DNA of 64,000 bases from Ampullaceana balthica (GCA_944989445.1 CALYLW010000135.1:1-64000); one strand, 5' to 3'; shown: positions 23,901 to 33,099, counted from the first letter of the stretch. Notes: a model not told the origin generated them from the letters alone. Translations and numbers: made by a program.

Positions 23901-25908
23901 TGACATTTCTAATGCTTGCCCTGATAAGGGTTTATTTCAAATATTGACATTTCTAATGCTTGCCCTGATAAAGGTTTATTGCAATCACCCTTATCAAGTA
24001 CATTATTTTAAGTAAATGAATAATTCTCATTTTATCAAGAAGAAGAAAATTTTGATTTTTGTATACCTTCTGAAGTCTTCTTGAAATATTCAGTTTTCTG
24101 GTAAATTTGATTCAAATACAATTTAATATTAAAAAATGTAAAAAATATGCTAACAGATATTGATTAAATTTAATATTATTTTTAGATACGTTGGTCACAA
24201 AAATTCCAATTATAAAATTGACTGCTGCCTCAACCACAAAGACACCCATATTTTAAGTGGCTCTGAAGATGGAAAAGTCTACATTTGGGATTTGGTTGAA
24301 GTAAGTTACCATGACAATGTTTATTTGCAATATTAATTATACATGCAAACCCAAGAAATAAATCCGTTAAGAAGGCTTTTAAAAACTTCATAGAAGAAAG
24401 TTATGGGTTACATCTTCTCACCCTATAAATTTTATTCTACAGTCGAACCCACTTAACTCGAGCTCGGTAAGCTCGACCACCCTACTAAGTCGACGTTTTT
24501 TATTGGAACCGCCAAATTCTCTCTTTGTCTTTGCATTTTCTCATCGGCTAATTCGATTTTTCTAAGTCGCCAAAACCTAATACCTCGAGCACAAAAGCGG
24601 GCCAAATTTGCAACTTAACGTTGGTTAGCTCGATCCTCGAATGTTTGCCTAGCAATGCACTCTGGCATTTTTAGTTCAAAACTGTGTTGACATCTCGCTT
24701 TCTTCGAGACTTCCAGCTATTGTGTGATTCTACGAGATTTCAATAAAAATTACCGGATGTTTTGCGTGTGTGAATTATTAGTTCAACGTGTATCCATGGA
24801 GTATGTATTCACCCGAGGTACTGGAAAATCGCGTTAGAGGTCGTTAATCGTCATTATTTCGCAGTGCATGTTATATTATTATTAAACTTAATTCATTTTC
24901 TGATGCATTAATCATTTTATTTTTTAAGATAAACGAATATCTTTAGAAATGAAAATAAAGGTTTGTATCGAGAATCGATGGTGGTTTTTATTTAATTAAA
25001 TTTAAAAAATATTATTCTTTTAAAAGTTTGTTGTTGCTTTGTTACCAGTAAGATACGTGACTGTGGCTAACATGCGCGTGACATCAAATCAAATCATTTT
25101 CTTAATATTCCAGTACATGTATATATATATAATATACACGTCATCACTTTTGTAGGTTGAATTCTGATAAGGAATGATTTTTTAAAAATTTCGCTTAGAC
25201 TTAGTTGCCTGCCGAGGTCTAACACACAGCCCACAGCGTGCTGTGATCAATGATCAAGGCCGCAATATTTTTATTTATATTACAAGTTTGATTGACTGAG
25301 GAAATTCGAGAGCGTTCTGATAGTAACAGATATCCTGCACGTCAAAAGCATTAAATTTAAAATTACCATATTGATTTGTTTTTTTTGTTTTTTTTAATTT
25401 GCTGATTCAACGGCAAACGTGAGCGGCTGTGACATGCCATGCCACACGCGGCATGGGATGAGGCGAGGCAAAAAATTTGACCTTTTATCGCATGCGCAGA
25501 CAATTATAAACTTGTGTACATCAATGACATAAGACTTGTGTACATCAATGACATAAGACTTGTGTACATCAATGACATAAGACTTGTGTACATCAATGAC
25601 ATAAGACTTGTGTACATCAATGACATAAGACTTGTGTACATCAATGACATAAGACTTGTGTACATCAATGACATAAGACTTGTGTACATCAATGACATAA
25701 GACTTGTGTACATCAATGACATAAGACTTGTGTACATCAATATTGACATTATTTCAACTGTCTTTTGTAGGCTAAACTTGTCGAGTCGTTGATCCATGAG
25801 ACCAGCAGAACGGTTCACTCAATTACATTCCACCCATCAGAGCCAGTACTCCTCTCAGCCTCTGGGGACAAAGTATTCATTTGGGAGTGTAATCAAATGG
25901 AGGTTTAG
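11849..25908 (+). CDS. WDR83: WD repeat-containing protein 83 (MORG1), complete gene, 7 exons
   Basis: Coding exons are 11849-11921, 15869-16093, 16456-16568, 21556-21688, 23648-23756, 24186-24300 and 25771-25908. They total 906 bp, giving 301 codons plus TAG, with consistent phases and GT-AG junctions throughout; human WDR83 is about 315 residues. WDR83/MORG1 is a seven-bladed WD40 scaffold of the ERK cascade, also found in spliceosomes. Family landmarks visible in order are KQGAVRSVRFN, YCLTCGSDKSVKLWNPLR, GHGYEVLDAQSS, CSGGMDKTVVLFDVSTGQ, LSGSIDCTVRVWDIRSR, SDHEILTGSADCRTRRYDLR, LLDKDTGEML, LSGSEDGKVYIWDLVE and FHPSEPVLLSA. For exon 4 I chose the GTGAGT donor at 21689 because it keeps alignment with the family. 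The introns (up to ~5 kb) are filled with minisatellites, a LINE, a MITE and pogo-like elements. Confidence 0.95.
12058..13939. repeat. inverted-repeat element in WDR83 intron 1
   Basis: GGTAATCCCTTATTTCAGCG at 12058 recurs inverted (24 bp, exact) at 13916-13939. A second, inner inverted pair of hairpin-rich blocks (GTGCGGATAATGCC..ATTATCCGCAC) lies at about 12640-12720 and 13690-13800. A tRNA-like B box (GGATCGAATCC, 12971) lies between. Probably a decayed DNA transposon; no transposase is recognised. Confidence 0.5.
13940..14849. other. WDR83 intron 1, no recognisable feature
   Basis: AT-rich intronic sequence between the inverted-repeat element and the 26-bp minisatellite. Short open frames here show no recognisable motif. 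Confidence 0.4.
14850..15315. repeat. 26-bp minisatellite in WDR83 intron 1
   Basis: About 15-16 copies of a 26-bp unit (core CACCCCACTGATGGTTTGTG). Variant units with CCAGCCTGATAATGA cluster at both ends. No stop codons occur in any minus-strand frame, so ~150-codon spurious frames appear in all three. Confidence 0.9.
15356..15807. mobile_element. hAT-type MITE expanded by an internal 22-bp minisatellite
   Basis: Ends CAATGTTCCCTAAAAGC and, inverted, CTTAGCGGAACATTG match the MITE at 45466-45654, including the inner GTGCAACTTTGCACATGAG and ACACGGACCAAC blocks. Where the 45-kb copy has one short segment, this copy has about 12 tandem 22-bp units (GATATTAAACAGATGCCGTG) at ~15381-15650. No clear target duplication is seen. 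Confidence 0.75.
15869..16093 (+). CDS. WDR83: WDR83 exon 2
   Basis: Acceptor TATTTCAG at 15868, donor GTTGGT at 16094. Encodes the first two full WD blades (CLTCGSDKSVKLWNP; CSGGMDKTVVLFD). Phase 1 at both ends. Confidence 0.93.
16456..16568 (+). CDS. WDR83: WDR83 exon 3
   Basis: Acceptor AAAATAG at 16455, donor GTACTG at 16569. Encodes TVNCVSFNEE and the blade ending VRVWDIRSRKHQPIQ. Ends in phase 0. Confidence 0.93.
16640..16990. repeat. compound minisatellite in WDR83 intron 3
   Basis: Five units of ~37 bp (CTTCAAGGGAAATATGATCA..), then shorter derivatives. All end in CAGTTCATTATGTAG, the constant core. Starts ~70 bp beyond exon 3. Confidence 0.9.
17052..17395 (-). mobile_element. inverted 5' segment of RTE-like LINE
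   Basis: The minus strand encodes the pre-RT part of the element (NNDWFEANSATLTPAVEERR, then frame-shifted NDYWLQLCQS and GNIRGMYDGIKKAMGP). It abuts the plus-strand RT part head-to-head, with overlapping coding content (GETIRDK versus GEIIRNK). This fits a twin-priming type 5' inversion. Confidence 0.75.
17396..19040 (+). mobile_element. decayed RTE-like LINE, reverse transcriptase
   Basis: Broken frames encode, in order, MDRWAEHYSELYSQQN, IAKAPGQDGIPPNIIKCG, NNYRGISLLSIVGKV, PESQCGFRAERSTIDMFFSL, SGVKQGCVLAPTLFGIFFA, the catalytic MLFADDAAI, and the C-terminal FHMRCLRRILGIAWQDHV and RWLGHVRRLKDGRIPKDILY. There are frameshifts near 17555, 17870 and 18440. The RT motif A region (the first catalytic Asp) is deleted around 17940, so this copy is dead. 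The clade (RTE/BovB-like) is from memory of motifs. The 3' end runs into the 33-bp minisatellite. Confidence 0.85.
18846..19022. repeat. 59-bp triplication of the LINE 3' coding end
   Basis: AGATTGAAGGATGGCAGAAT starts three consecutive 59-bp units at 18846, 18905 and 18964. They are almost identical and derive from the LINE codons KDGRIPKDILYSELAKG. Confidence 0.9.
19053..20833. repeat. 1.8-kb minisatellite, ~33-bp unit, with higher-order structure
   Basis: Fifty-odd units of the core CTTCAGCTTGGCCACAGTGC followed by CCCAGTGAATGGG. Variants are CACCTTGG for CAGCTTGG, GTCAATGG for GTGAATGG, a 32-bp form (CAGTAATGGG) and a short form (CCACAGTGAATGGG). These recur in blocks, indicating unequal exchange of multi-unit segments. 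Its GC content is far above the window average. Lies in WDR83 intron 3. Open frames up to ~219 codons here are repeat artefacts. Confidence 0.93.
20906..21066. repeat. ~25-bp minisatellite in WDR83 intron 3
   Basis: About six units sharing TTATACCCAATACCCACTAT, with GAAC or TCCT linkers. Confidence 0.9.
21067..21555. other. WDR83 intron 3, no recognisable feature
   Basis: Unique-looking intronic sequence leading to the exon 4 acceptor. Confidence 0.4.
21556..21688 (+). CDS. WDR83: WDR83 exon 4
   Basis: Acceptor TTTCTGCAG at 21555. Encodes VMDEAKDSVTTIQVSDHEIL through MFSDFVG. Two overlapping donors exist: GTAGTG at 21686 and the consensus GTGAGT at 21689. The latter keeps VG and aligns residue for residue with vertebrate WDR83. 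Confidence 0.9.
21892..23318. mobile_element. pogo/Tigger-like non-autonomous element, copy A (TA target)
   Basis: Begins CAGTCGAACCCACTTAACTC and ends with the inverted form (..CGGTTTCGACTG). Flanked by TA on both sides (21890-91, 23319-20), as expected of Tc1/mariner-superfamily pogo-like elements. It is 1.43 kb, with no recognisable transposase. Its interior is shared with 24440-25511 and 56055-57421. Lies in WDR83 intron 4. Confidence 0.75.
23319..23647. other. WDR83 intron 4, 3' part
   Basis: AT-rich, no feature recognised. A 62-codon open frame at 23380 has no recognisable motif. Confidence 0.4.
23648..23756 (+). CDS. WDR83: WDR83 exon 5
   Basis: Acceptor ATTTCAG at 23647, donor GTAAGG at 23757. 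Encodes AVSCLKLTRDGQCVLVSATD and LLDKDTGEMLN. Ends in phase 2 (GA|A). Confidence 0.93.
23884..23990. repeat. ~54-bp direct duplication
   Basis: The unit TTTATTTCAAATATTGACAT plus TTCTAATGCTTGCCCTGATAA occurs twice in tandem, in WDR83 intron 5. Confidence 0.8.
24186..24300 (+). CDS. WDR83: WDR83 exon 6
   Basis: Acceptor TTTTTAG at 24185, donor GTAAGT at 24301. Encodes YVGHKNSNYKIDCCL and LSGSEDGKVYIWDLVE. Ends in phase 0. Confidence 0.95.
24440..25511. mobile_element. pogo/Tigger-like element, copy B, 3'-truncated, sharing flank with copy A
   Basis: Same left end and interior as copy A, but it breaks off at CGCAGACAATTATAAACT and passes straight into a 24-bp minisatellite. The ~26 bp left of the element (CTTCTCACCCTATAAATTTT..) are also the same as left of copy A. 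This suggests local duplication of the locus, not independent insertion. Lies in WDR83 intron 6. Confidence 0.75.
25512..25745. repeat. 24-bp minisatellite in WDR83 intron 6
   Basis: Nearly ten identical units (CTTGTGTACATCAATGACAT + AAGA). The unit is a multiple of three and stop-free on both strands, so long artefactual frames appear. It ends 25 bp before the exon 7 acceptor. Confidence 0.95.
25771..25908 (+). CDS. WDR83: WDR83 exon 7 (stop codon)
   Basis: Acceptor CTTTTGTAG at 25770. Encodes AKLVESLIHETSRTVHSITF, then FHPSEPVLLSASGDKVFIWE and CNQMEV, with TAG at 25906-25908. Confidence 0.95.
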   Translation, partial: AKLVESLIHETSRTVHSITFHPSEPVLLSASGDKVFIWECNQMEV

Positions 25909-26078
25909 CTTTGTGTAATTGTGACAGACTTATTGAAACCAAAAGAATTGAATACCACTTGATCATACCAGATGTATGGCGTGCAATACTTGATCATACC
26001 AGATGTTATTATGGCGTGCAATGTTTTTAAAGATGTAAGCAAGCCAGAAAATGTCAAGAACTTTAGCAGACAAACATA

Positions 26079-26084
26079 AATAAA
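26079..26084 (+). other. candidate poly(A) signal of WDR83
   Basis: AATAAA 171 bp beyond the WDR83 stop codon, in an AT-rich context. Confidence 0.45.
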
Positions 26085-26405
26085 TTTTATTTTGACATAG
26101 AAATTCATTTTCTAAACATTAAGCATACCTTAATTTAAAAAGAAATAAATCTTGAGCTGAATAGATTTTACCTAGTTATCCCCCTTTTTTTAATATCATT
26201 TTGAAAAATGTCTAAGTTCTGGTTTGTATCCTGTCGGTCCACGATCCTGCTTGGTTGTCAAGATTATATTTGACGTAGGTGTGTATAATAATTATTTTGT
26301 ATAGCCAGAGTTAATATTAATATCCTTGTCTGTAAACAACGGTGCTCTAGGTTCTAGGCTCTAGGTTCTAGGCCACCTGGCTAAATTTAAGCCAGCATCC
26401 ATTCA

Positions 26406-27036
26406 TGAATTGAGTCAAAGTAAAGTTAACATGACAAGTATGGAAATAATACAGATGGCCAAAGTAAAGTTAACATGACAAGTATGGAAATAATACAGAT
26501 GGCCAAAGTAAAGTTAACATGACAAGTATGGAAATAATACAGATGGCCAAAGTAAAGTTAACATGACAAGTATGGACATAATACAGATGGCCAAAGTAAA
26601 GTTAACATGACAAGTATGGAAATAATACAGATGGCCAAAGTAAAGTTAACATGACAAGTATGGAAATAATACAGATGGCCAAAGTGAAGTTAACATGACA
26701 AGTATGGACATAATACAGATGGCCAAAGTAAAGTTAACATGACAAGTATGGACATAATACAGATGGCCAAAGTAAAGTTAACATGACAAGTATGGACATA
26801 ATACAGATGGCCAAAGTAAAGTTAACATGACAAGTATGGAAATAATACAGATGGCCAAAGTAAAGTTAACATGACAAGTATGGAAATAATACAGATGGCC
26901 AAAGTGAAGTTAACATGACAAGTATGGACATAATACAGATGGCCAAAGTAAAGTTAACATGACAAGTATGGACATAATACAGATGGCCAAAGTAAAGTTA
27001 ACATGACAAGTATGGAAATAATACAGATGGCCAAAG
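26406..27036. repeat. 44-bp minisatellite
   Basis: About 14 units of GCCAAAGTAAAGTTAACATG + ACAAGTATGGAAATAATACAGATG. The only common variants are GGACATAA for GGAAATAA and GTGAAG for GTAAAG, alternating in blocks. Confidence 0.93.
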
Positions 27037-27645
27037 CACTTGATTCGTGCCCTAAATACCTCAACTGTTTGTCAAAACATGTAAAGAACAAACTTGGTCA
27101 CATATCATCAAACAACAAATAGCCTTTGATGATCATGATGAACACTTGAAGACTGCTGCATTGAATTATACTGACAATGAAGCTATATGTGAACCATAGA
27201 AAAGGAGTATTAGTGATAAGCTAATGAAGTCTTACTAAGACATGTAAGATAATTTCATTCAATTATAAAACGGAGAGTTGCTGGTTGGTTGACCCTCTAA
27301 CGTGTTTGAAACTTAATGACCATTTACAATTATGTCCAAAGTTGGCATTATTTGCCAACATATTTCTGTGTAACAGTTACCCCGGTTCCATGTCTTCCGA
27401 ACCAAATACTGTCAACATACTCGTTTAATTTAACATTCATTTTTCTAAAGTTAACTATGAAATAAAAATTATTTTTACTAGCCATACTTTTTGTGTTACT
27501 GTATTCACCTATATTTTTTTCAATTTAAAATGCTCTTAGTATTTTCAATAAAAATGGTTTCATTCAAAATCTTAAGACTTAATACTAATGGGATAGCCAC
27601 ATGATTATGAATTTTAATGCTTGAATTTTTTTATGTTGCTTAACA
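27037..27645. other. no recognisable feature
   Basis: AT-rich intergenic sequence between the 44-bp minisatellite and a SINE. Confidence 0.4.
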
Positions 27646-27664
27646 TAGAATATATGTGTAAAGT

Positions 27665-27866
27665 ACCGATGGTCACGGGTTCGAATCCGTGTGAAGGCAA
27701 GGGTTTGTTCCCGGGGCCTAGGGCGTCCCTGAGTCACCCCGCTCCGAATGGGTACCTAACACTACATGTAGTTAGGCGGCTGGGTAATGCGTGGAACCCA
27801 CAAAGCCATGGTCTGTGGACGCAACTATCTTCTGCATAGAAGGAGTGTCTGTATAGATAAGACAAG
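27665..27866 (+). mobile_element. tRNA-derived SINE with LINE-like 3' tail
   Basis: A perfect pol III B box GGTTCGAATCC lies at 27678-27688; the A box is missing (5' truncated). After a conserved-looking central part (GAGTCACCCCGCTCCGAATG), the last ~50 bp (GACGCAACTATCTTCTGCAT + AGAAGGAGTGTCTGTATAGATAAGAC) match the 3' tail of the LINE at 8225/40474. It is flanked by a 19-bp near-perfect target duplication, TAGAATATATGTGTAAAGT (27646-27664 and 27867-27885). It shows no protein-coding potential. Confidence 0.85.
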
Positions 27867-28099
27867 TAGAATATAGGTGTAAAGTAGAATATAGATGTAA
27901 AGTTTTAATTAGAAATGATATGTAAGCCACATCTTTGCCAGTGAGACACAACTAGTTAGTTATACTATTAACAATTCAGTCAGTCTTGTTTTGCAAGGTT
28001 TTGCCTTCGTTGAATCATGAACGTTTTGATACCTAAGTGGTTCGTATCCTCTTGCAACCAAGATGTCTGACTTAAGGGAGATCACTGGCCCTTCTTGAC

Positions 28100-29178
28100 T
28101 GTGTAGTTTTAGAGATGGATGTGTGTGTACTGTGTAGTTTTAGAGATGGATGTGTGTGTACTGTGTAGTTGTAGAGATGGATGTGTGTGTAGTTTTAGAG
28201 ATGGATGTGTGTGAAATGTGTAGTTGTAGAGATGGATGTGTGTGTACTGTGTAGTTGTATAGATGGATGTGTGTGTACTGTGTAGTTTTAGAGATGGATG
28301 TGTGTGAAATGTGTAGTTGTAGAGATGGATGTGTGTGTACTGTGTAGTGTTAGAGATGGATGTGTGTGAAATGTGTAGTTGTAGAGATGGATGTGTGTGA
28401 AATGTGTAGTTGTAGAGATGGATGTGTGTGTACTGTGTAGTTGTAGAGATGGATGTGTGTGTACTGTAGTTGTAGAGATGGATGTGTGTGTACTGTGTAG
28501 TTGTAGAGATGGATGTGTGTGTACTGTGTAGTTGTAGAGATGGATGTGTGTTTACTGTGTAGTTGTAGAGATGGATGTGTGTGTACTGTGTAGCTATAGA
28601 GATGGCTGTGTTGGTACTGTGTAGCTATAGAGATGGCTGTGTGTGTACTGTGTAGCTATAGATGCCTGTGTTGGTACTGTGTAGCTATAGAGATGGCTGT
28701 ATTGGTACTGTGTAGCTATAGAGATGGCTGTGTGTGTACTGTGTAGCTATAGAGATTGCTGTGTATGTACTGTGTAGCTATAGAGATGCCTGTGTTGGTA
28801 CTGTGTAGTTTTAGAGATGGATGTGTGTGTACTGTTTAGTTTTAGAGATGGATGTGTGTGTACTGTGTAGTTTTAGATATGGCTGTGTTGGTACTGTGTA
28901 GTTTTAGAGATGGATGTGTGTGTACTGTAGTTTTAGATATGGCTGTGTTGGTACTGTGTAACTATAGAGATGGCTGTGTGTGTACCGTGTAGCTATAGAG
29001 ATGGCTGTGTTGGTACTGTGTAGCTATAGAGATGGCTGTGTTGGTACTGTGTAGCTATAGAGATGGCTGTGTTGGTACTGTGTAGCTATAGAGATGGCTG
29101 TGTTGGTACTGTGTAGCTATAGAGATGGCTGTGTTGGTACTGTGTAGCTATAGAGATGGCTGTGTTGGTACTGTGTAG
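28100..29178. repeat. ~31-bp minisatellite, two unit subfamilies
   Basis: About 35 units of GTGTAGTTGTAGAGATGGAT + GTGTGTGTACT. The left half is mainly TTTTAG/TTGTAG units ending GTGTGTGTAC. The right half is mainly AGCTATAGAGATGGCTGTGT units ending TGGTAC. The two forms are intermixed near 28800-28960. Confidence 0.9.
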
Positions 29179-29739
29179 GGCTCTGTGAGATTGCTGCCAC
29201 AGTTCTAGCCCATAAATGTGGCATGGAGTCTATGGTGTGTATCTGACAGGAAAAAAGTAAACAGGACAGAATTTGACCAACTTATGGGTTAAGAAGCTGT
29301 CAATCAACTTGCTTTAATTTCAAATCTCCTATATTTCCTATTTTAGATTTTCATTATATTTTATAAGCAAACTAATTATAACTTGACTGTTATTACTCTT
29401 TTGCTGTAAATGACTTCACGCATATAAAAGTTAGAAGCTATAATCCTCTTGAGATAAATTGTGTTCTTAAAAATAAAAATAACTTTAAAATTTAAAACAA
29501 TTTTGTTCTTATCTTAATGACAACTCTCTTCTAAGTCCCAATCAATCTACAGACCTTCTCACAGCACAAAGACCAACCACCCTGTTAAAGGTAACAAATG
29601 ATTGCATTCAATGGCAAGAATGAACTGTTAGGCTGACCGAGCAATGTAACATACCTTGGAATACTAGAACTACTGAGTCAGTTTGACACATTTCTTGCTA
29701 AACGTATCTGCCAACATAGAGATAAAGGGCGTGGGCCAA
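29179..29739. other. no recognisable feature
   Basis: AT-rich sequence upstream of the decayed hAT transposase. It may include that element's 5' non-coding end. Confidence 0.35.
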
Positions 29740-30082
29740 CGTCCTAGATTTCCTCAACTTTCTGTGTAGAGTTGATTGAACAGATGGGTGGAGAGTTATT
29801 ATCTGTTATTGTTGCTGAAATAAAATCTGCAATGTACTTCTCGATATCTGTAGACTCCACGTCAGATATTGTGTACGTGGACCCGTTAACATTGATAATC
29901 CGATATGTTGCACAATCTGGCCATGTTGAGCGATTCATTAAGTTCATACCAATGTATTCTCATACTGGATCAGAAATTGACAAAATTAATATATATATAT
30001 TTTTTGGAAGCAAATGGCATTTAAATTCAAGATTGTCGTGGACAGTCATACGACAATGCTGCAATTATGAGTGGGTATAGTA

Positions 30083-30345
30083 AAACGAAGTCCAGGCTAT
30101 CGTATCCTTCATGAGAAGTGCAGTGTTGCTCATTATTTGTAAAGTATATCGGAGTCCAGGCTATCGTATCCTTCATGAGAAGTGCAGTGTTGCTCATTAT
30201 TTGTAAAGTATATCGGAGTCCAGGCTATCGTATCCTTCATGAGAAGTTCAGTGTTGCTCATTATTTGCAGTGTTGCTCATTATTTGTAAAGTATATCGGA
30301 GTCCAGGCTATCGTATCCTTCATGAGATGTGCAGTGTTGCTCATT
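30083..30345. repeat. ~73-bp tandem quadruplication inside the hAT pseudogene
   Basis: Four units share GAGTCCAGGCTATCGTATCC + TTCATGAGAAGTGCAGTGTTGCTCATTATTTG. The last linker has a partial duplication of CAGTGTTGCTCATTATTTG. The amplification arose within transposase coding sequence. Confidence 0.9.
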
Positions 30346-31340
30346 ATGTGCTTGCACAGCTCATTCCATTAATTAGTTGAGAAAAGTGCAGCAGAAGGTT
30401 GTCCTGCTGCGGCAAGATTTTTTAGCCTTCTGCAAAATCTTTATGCCTGGCCTGTCGCATCTACTCATCGTTGGCAGGTACTTCATAAACACATGAAATG
30501 GTTACCTGTTAACAAAGCCTTGTCTGACACAAGATGTTCAGCCCGGCATGCTGCTGTAAGGTCAGTTAACAAATCTTACCATGAGAATATTGCAGTACTG
30601 GAAGAATTGGCAACTGACGAAAATCAGCCGCGTCACAGTCGACTTGAAGCAGAAGGATTTTGGAGGGAACTTGAATAACTGGAAGTCGCCATTTTGCTTG
30701 AAATTTCTGACACAATTTTAGAAACAACAACAACGAATGTATTCCTTCAAAAGCGGGGACTATCTTTGAATTCAGCCATGTATTTTTGAAATTTCTCCTT
30801 GAGTTTGTTAAAAAAACAACAGCGTTCTGAATTTGATTCCTATGAAGAAAAAGAAAGGGACAAATCCGCGGGAAAAGAGTAGACTATACACAATCTTCAA
30901 TACGATTAAAAAAAGAGAAAGTGTCAGTTTGATGAAGGGTTAGCACCCGAAACCGTATTTTCCCCGAGACACAAATTCAAGGTTGAGGTATTTCTGATAA
31001 TCATTGACAAAATTTCTTCAGCCCTAAAATATCGTTTAGACACATATGAAGACATTCATGAGAACTTTGGCTTTCTTACAAACCTAACTGAGCTCAGCAA
31101 TGACGCCATCCGATGGGCAGCTGCCAAGTTAATGGATGAATATTCAAGTGATTTCGAAGACTGCTTACCTTTAGAATTAGTCTAATTTTCAGAACTCTTA
31201 AAAAAGTTATTGTCCAGCCCCAGGTTCAGGATAAAGAAGTAGCACAATGTGAAACTCAAAACATGCACGGAGCTAAAAATTGTGCTGTTTTTGAATGAGC
31301 AAAATTTTACACAGTTCTTTCTAAATATACACATTGCACT

Positions 31341-31514
31341 CAGAGCCGTCTTAACGCATAGGCCCGTTGGGCATTTGCCCGGGGGCCCACAAACATTGGG
31401 GCCCCATGGTAATATGTTTATATATATTATGTATTTTTATTTTTATTCTTGCGGGGAAGGGGCCCAACACTATTTCTTTGCCCGGGGGCCCAAACTGGTG
31501 TAAAGACGGCTCTG
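31341..31514. mobile_element. 174-bp foldback hAT-type MITE with exact 8-bp duplication
   Basis: Ends CAGAGCCGTCTTAACGC and, inverted, GTGTAAAGACGGCTCTG, with internal inverted CCCGGGGGCCCA blocks. Flanked by ATTGCACT at 31333-31340 and 31515-31522. Inserted into the decayed hAT transposase. Confidence 0.85.
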
Positions 31515-31672
31515 ATTGCACTTAGCATCCATCTCTCTATGATGACAACAAACTGGTGTAAAGACGGCTCTGATTGCACTTAGCATCTATCTCTCTATGA
31601 TGACATCAAACTGGTGTAAAGACGGCTCTGATTGCACTTAGCATCTATCTCTCAATGATGACATCAAACTGT
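31494..31672. repeat. ~60-bp triplication of MITE end plus flank
   Basis: The unit AACTGGTGTAAAGACGGCTC + TGATTGCACTTAGCATCTATCTCT.. occurs three times. It contains the MITE right end, its target duplication and flanking hAT sequence, so amplification followed insertion. Confidence 0.85.
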
Positions 31673-32135
31673 AGCGGAGAGTGGAGGGTGATCATTTTCA
31701 AAGTTGAAAAGAATAAAAAATGAAGTTATAAGTTGCATGGGACAACAAAGACTGAGTCTGCTCTCTCTAATGAGCATTGAAAAGGAACTTGTAAGCTCAC
31801 TAAGCTTTACTGACTTGTTTGATAACTTTGCCATGAGAAAAGTTCGCAAACCAAAGTTCTAGGTTAAAATAAATAATAATACATGTTTTGATGAATTTAG
31901 GATTCATGTAACTAATTCATGTAGTTGATTAAATTGGCTTCTATTTTTTTTTGCCTTACAATATACAGTCTTATATTAGCTGCTAGCAATCATTTTATTT
32001 AAATGGACGCTGGCTGGACCTGGCCCTAGTTTGAATTGCAGCCGGGGCCACGTGGTCGGATAGTCCAGGAATTATTTCGCAGTCTATCACTAGTCCTGGT
32101 CTATTTGTTAAGATTAAATCTAGTGTTTTATTTTT

Positions 32136-32632
32136 AAATCCCTTATATTAACTTCGCGGCCGTCTCTGTCTGTCTGTCGTCATCTCATCATCTATCTCAT
32201 CATCTCATGGGCTGGGCGGGCGAAAAAGAAAAGTAAAAAATGACGCACTTCTAGTGATCCGATCGAGCTGAAATTTGGCACACGGACCCGACTCACCTAA
32301 CAATGCATCGTATCAAAATTTCAGATCGATCGATCGTACCGTAATTAAATTAATGCATTTTAAGTTTATCCTTATATGAGGTATGTAATTCATATTCACT
32401 GTTTGTTATTGTTTTTTTCTCCCACTTCCACGTGAGTTTGAGTTGACGCCGACCGTCGTGTTGACGCCGACCGTCGTGCCGACACCCCCTCACATCCCAC
32501 CCCCATTTATTAAAGACAAGGGACATCACTCGGTGTCAGTCTGTAAATGTTTGAAAATAATCAATACTGTTAGTTATGTCTCATATATAAGGGATTTATA
32601 GTCAAAAACTTTGTTTTACGGGTTTGTTTTAT
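32136..32632 (+). mobile_element. ~470-bp dispersed repeat, tandem copy 1
   Basis: Starts AAATCCCTTATATTAACTTC. Near the right end it has CATATATAAGGGATTTATAG (inverted relative to the start), then AGTCAAAAACTTTG..GTTTTATT. Internal signatures are CGATCGAGCTGAAATTTGGC and CAAAATTTCAGATCGATCG. No coding capacity. Confidence 0.8.
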
Positions 32633-33099
32633 TAAATCCCTTATATTAACTTCGCGGCCGTCTCTGTCGTCATCTCATGGGCTGGGCGGGCGGGCGGAAA
32701 AACAAAAGTCAAAAATGACCCACTTGCCGTGATCCGATCGAGCTGAAATTTGGCACACGGGCCCGTCTCACCTAACAATGCATCGTATCAAAATTTCAGA
32801 TCGATCGATCGTACCATAATTAAATTAATGCATTTTTAGTTTATCCTTATATGAGGTATGTAATTCAAATTCACGGTTTGTTATTGTTTTTTTCTTCCAC
32901 TTCCACGTGAGTTTGAGTTGACGCCGACCGTCGTGCCGACACCCCCTCACGTCCCACCCCCATTTATTAAAGACAAGGGACATCACTCGGTGTCAGTCTG
33001 TCAATGTTTGTAGCGTTTGAAAATAATAAATACTGTTAGTTATGTCTCATATATAAGGGATTATAGTCAAAAACTTTGTTTTTACGGGTTTGTTTTATT
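32633..33099 (+). mobile_element. ~470-bp dispersed repeat, tandem copy 2
   Basis: A near-identical second copy directly abutting copy 1, with the same ends and signatures. The pair lies inside the LINE endonuclease remnant. Confidence 0.8.

Larger units (their letters stand above)
29740..31863 (+). pseudogene. decayed hAT (ZMYM1-like) transposase
   Basis: Broken frames show a DUF4371-type start (EQMGGELLSVIVAEIKSAMY, FSISVDSTSDIVYVDPL), FIKFIPMYSHTGSEI, then a frame-shifted CRGQSYDNAA equivalent near 30050. The stretch 30380-30678 matches the middle (ASTHRW, LSDTRCSARHAAVRSV, TDENQPRHSRLEAEGF). The stretch 30990-31180 is further degraded, and 31690-31863 is the hAT C-terminal domain (FSKLKRIKNE, RLSLLSLMSIEKELV). 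There are many stops, a 73-bp quadruplication and an inserted MITE (31341-31514). Confidence 0.8.
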
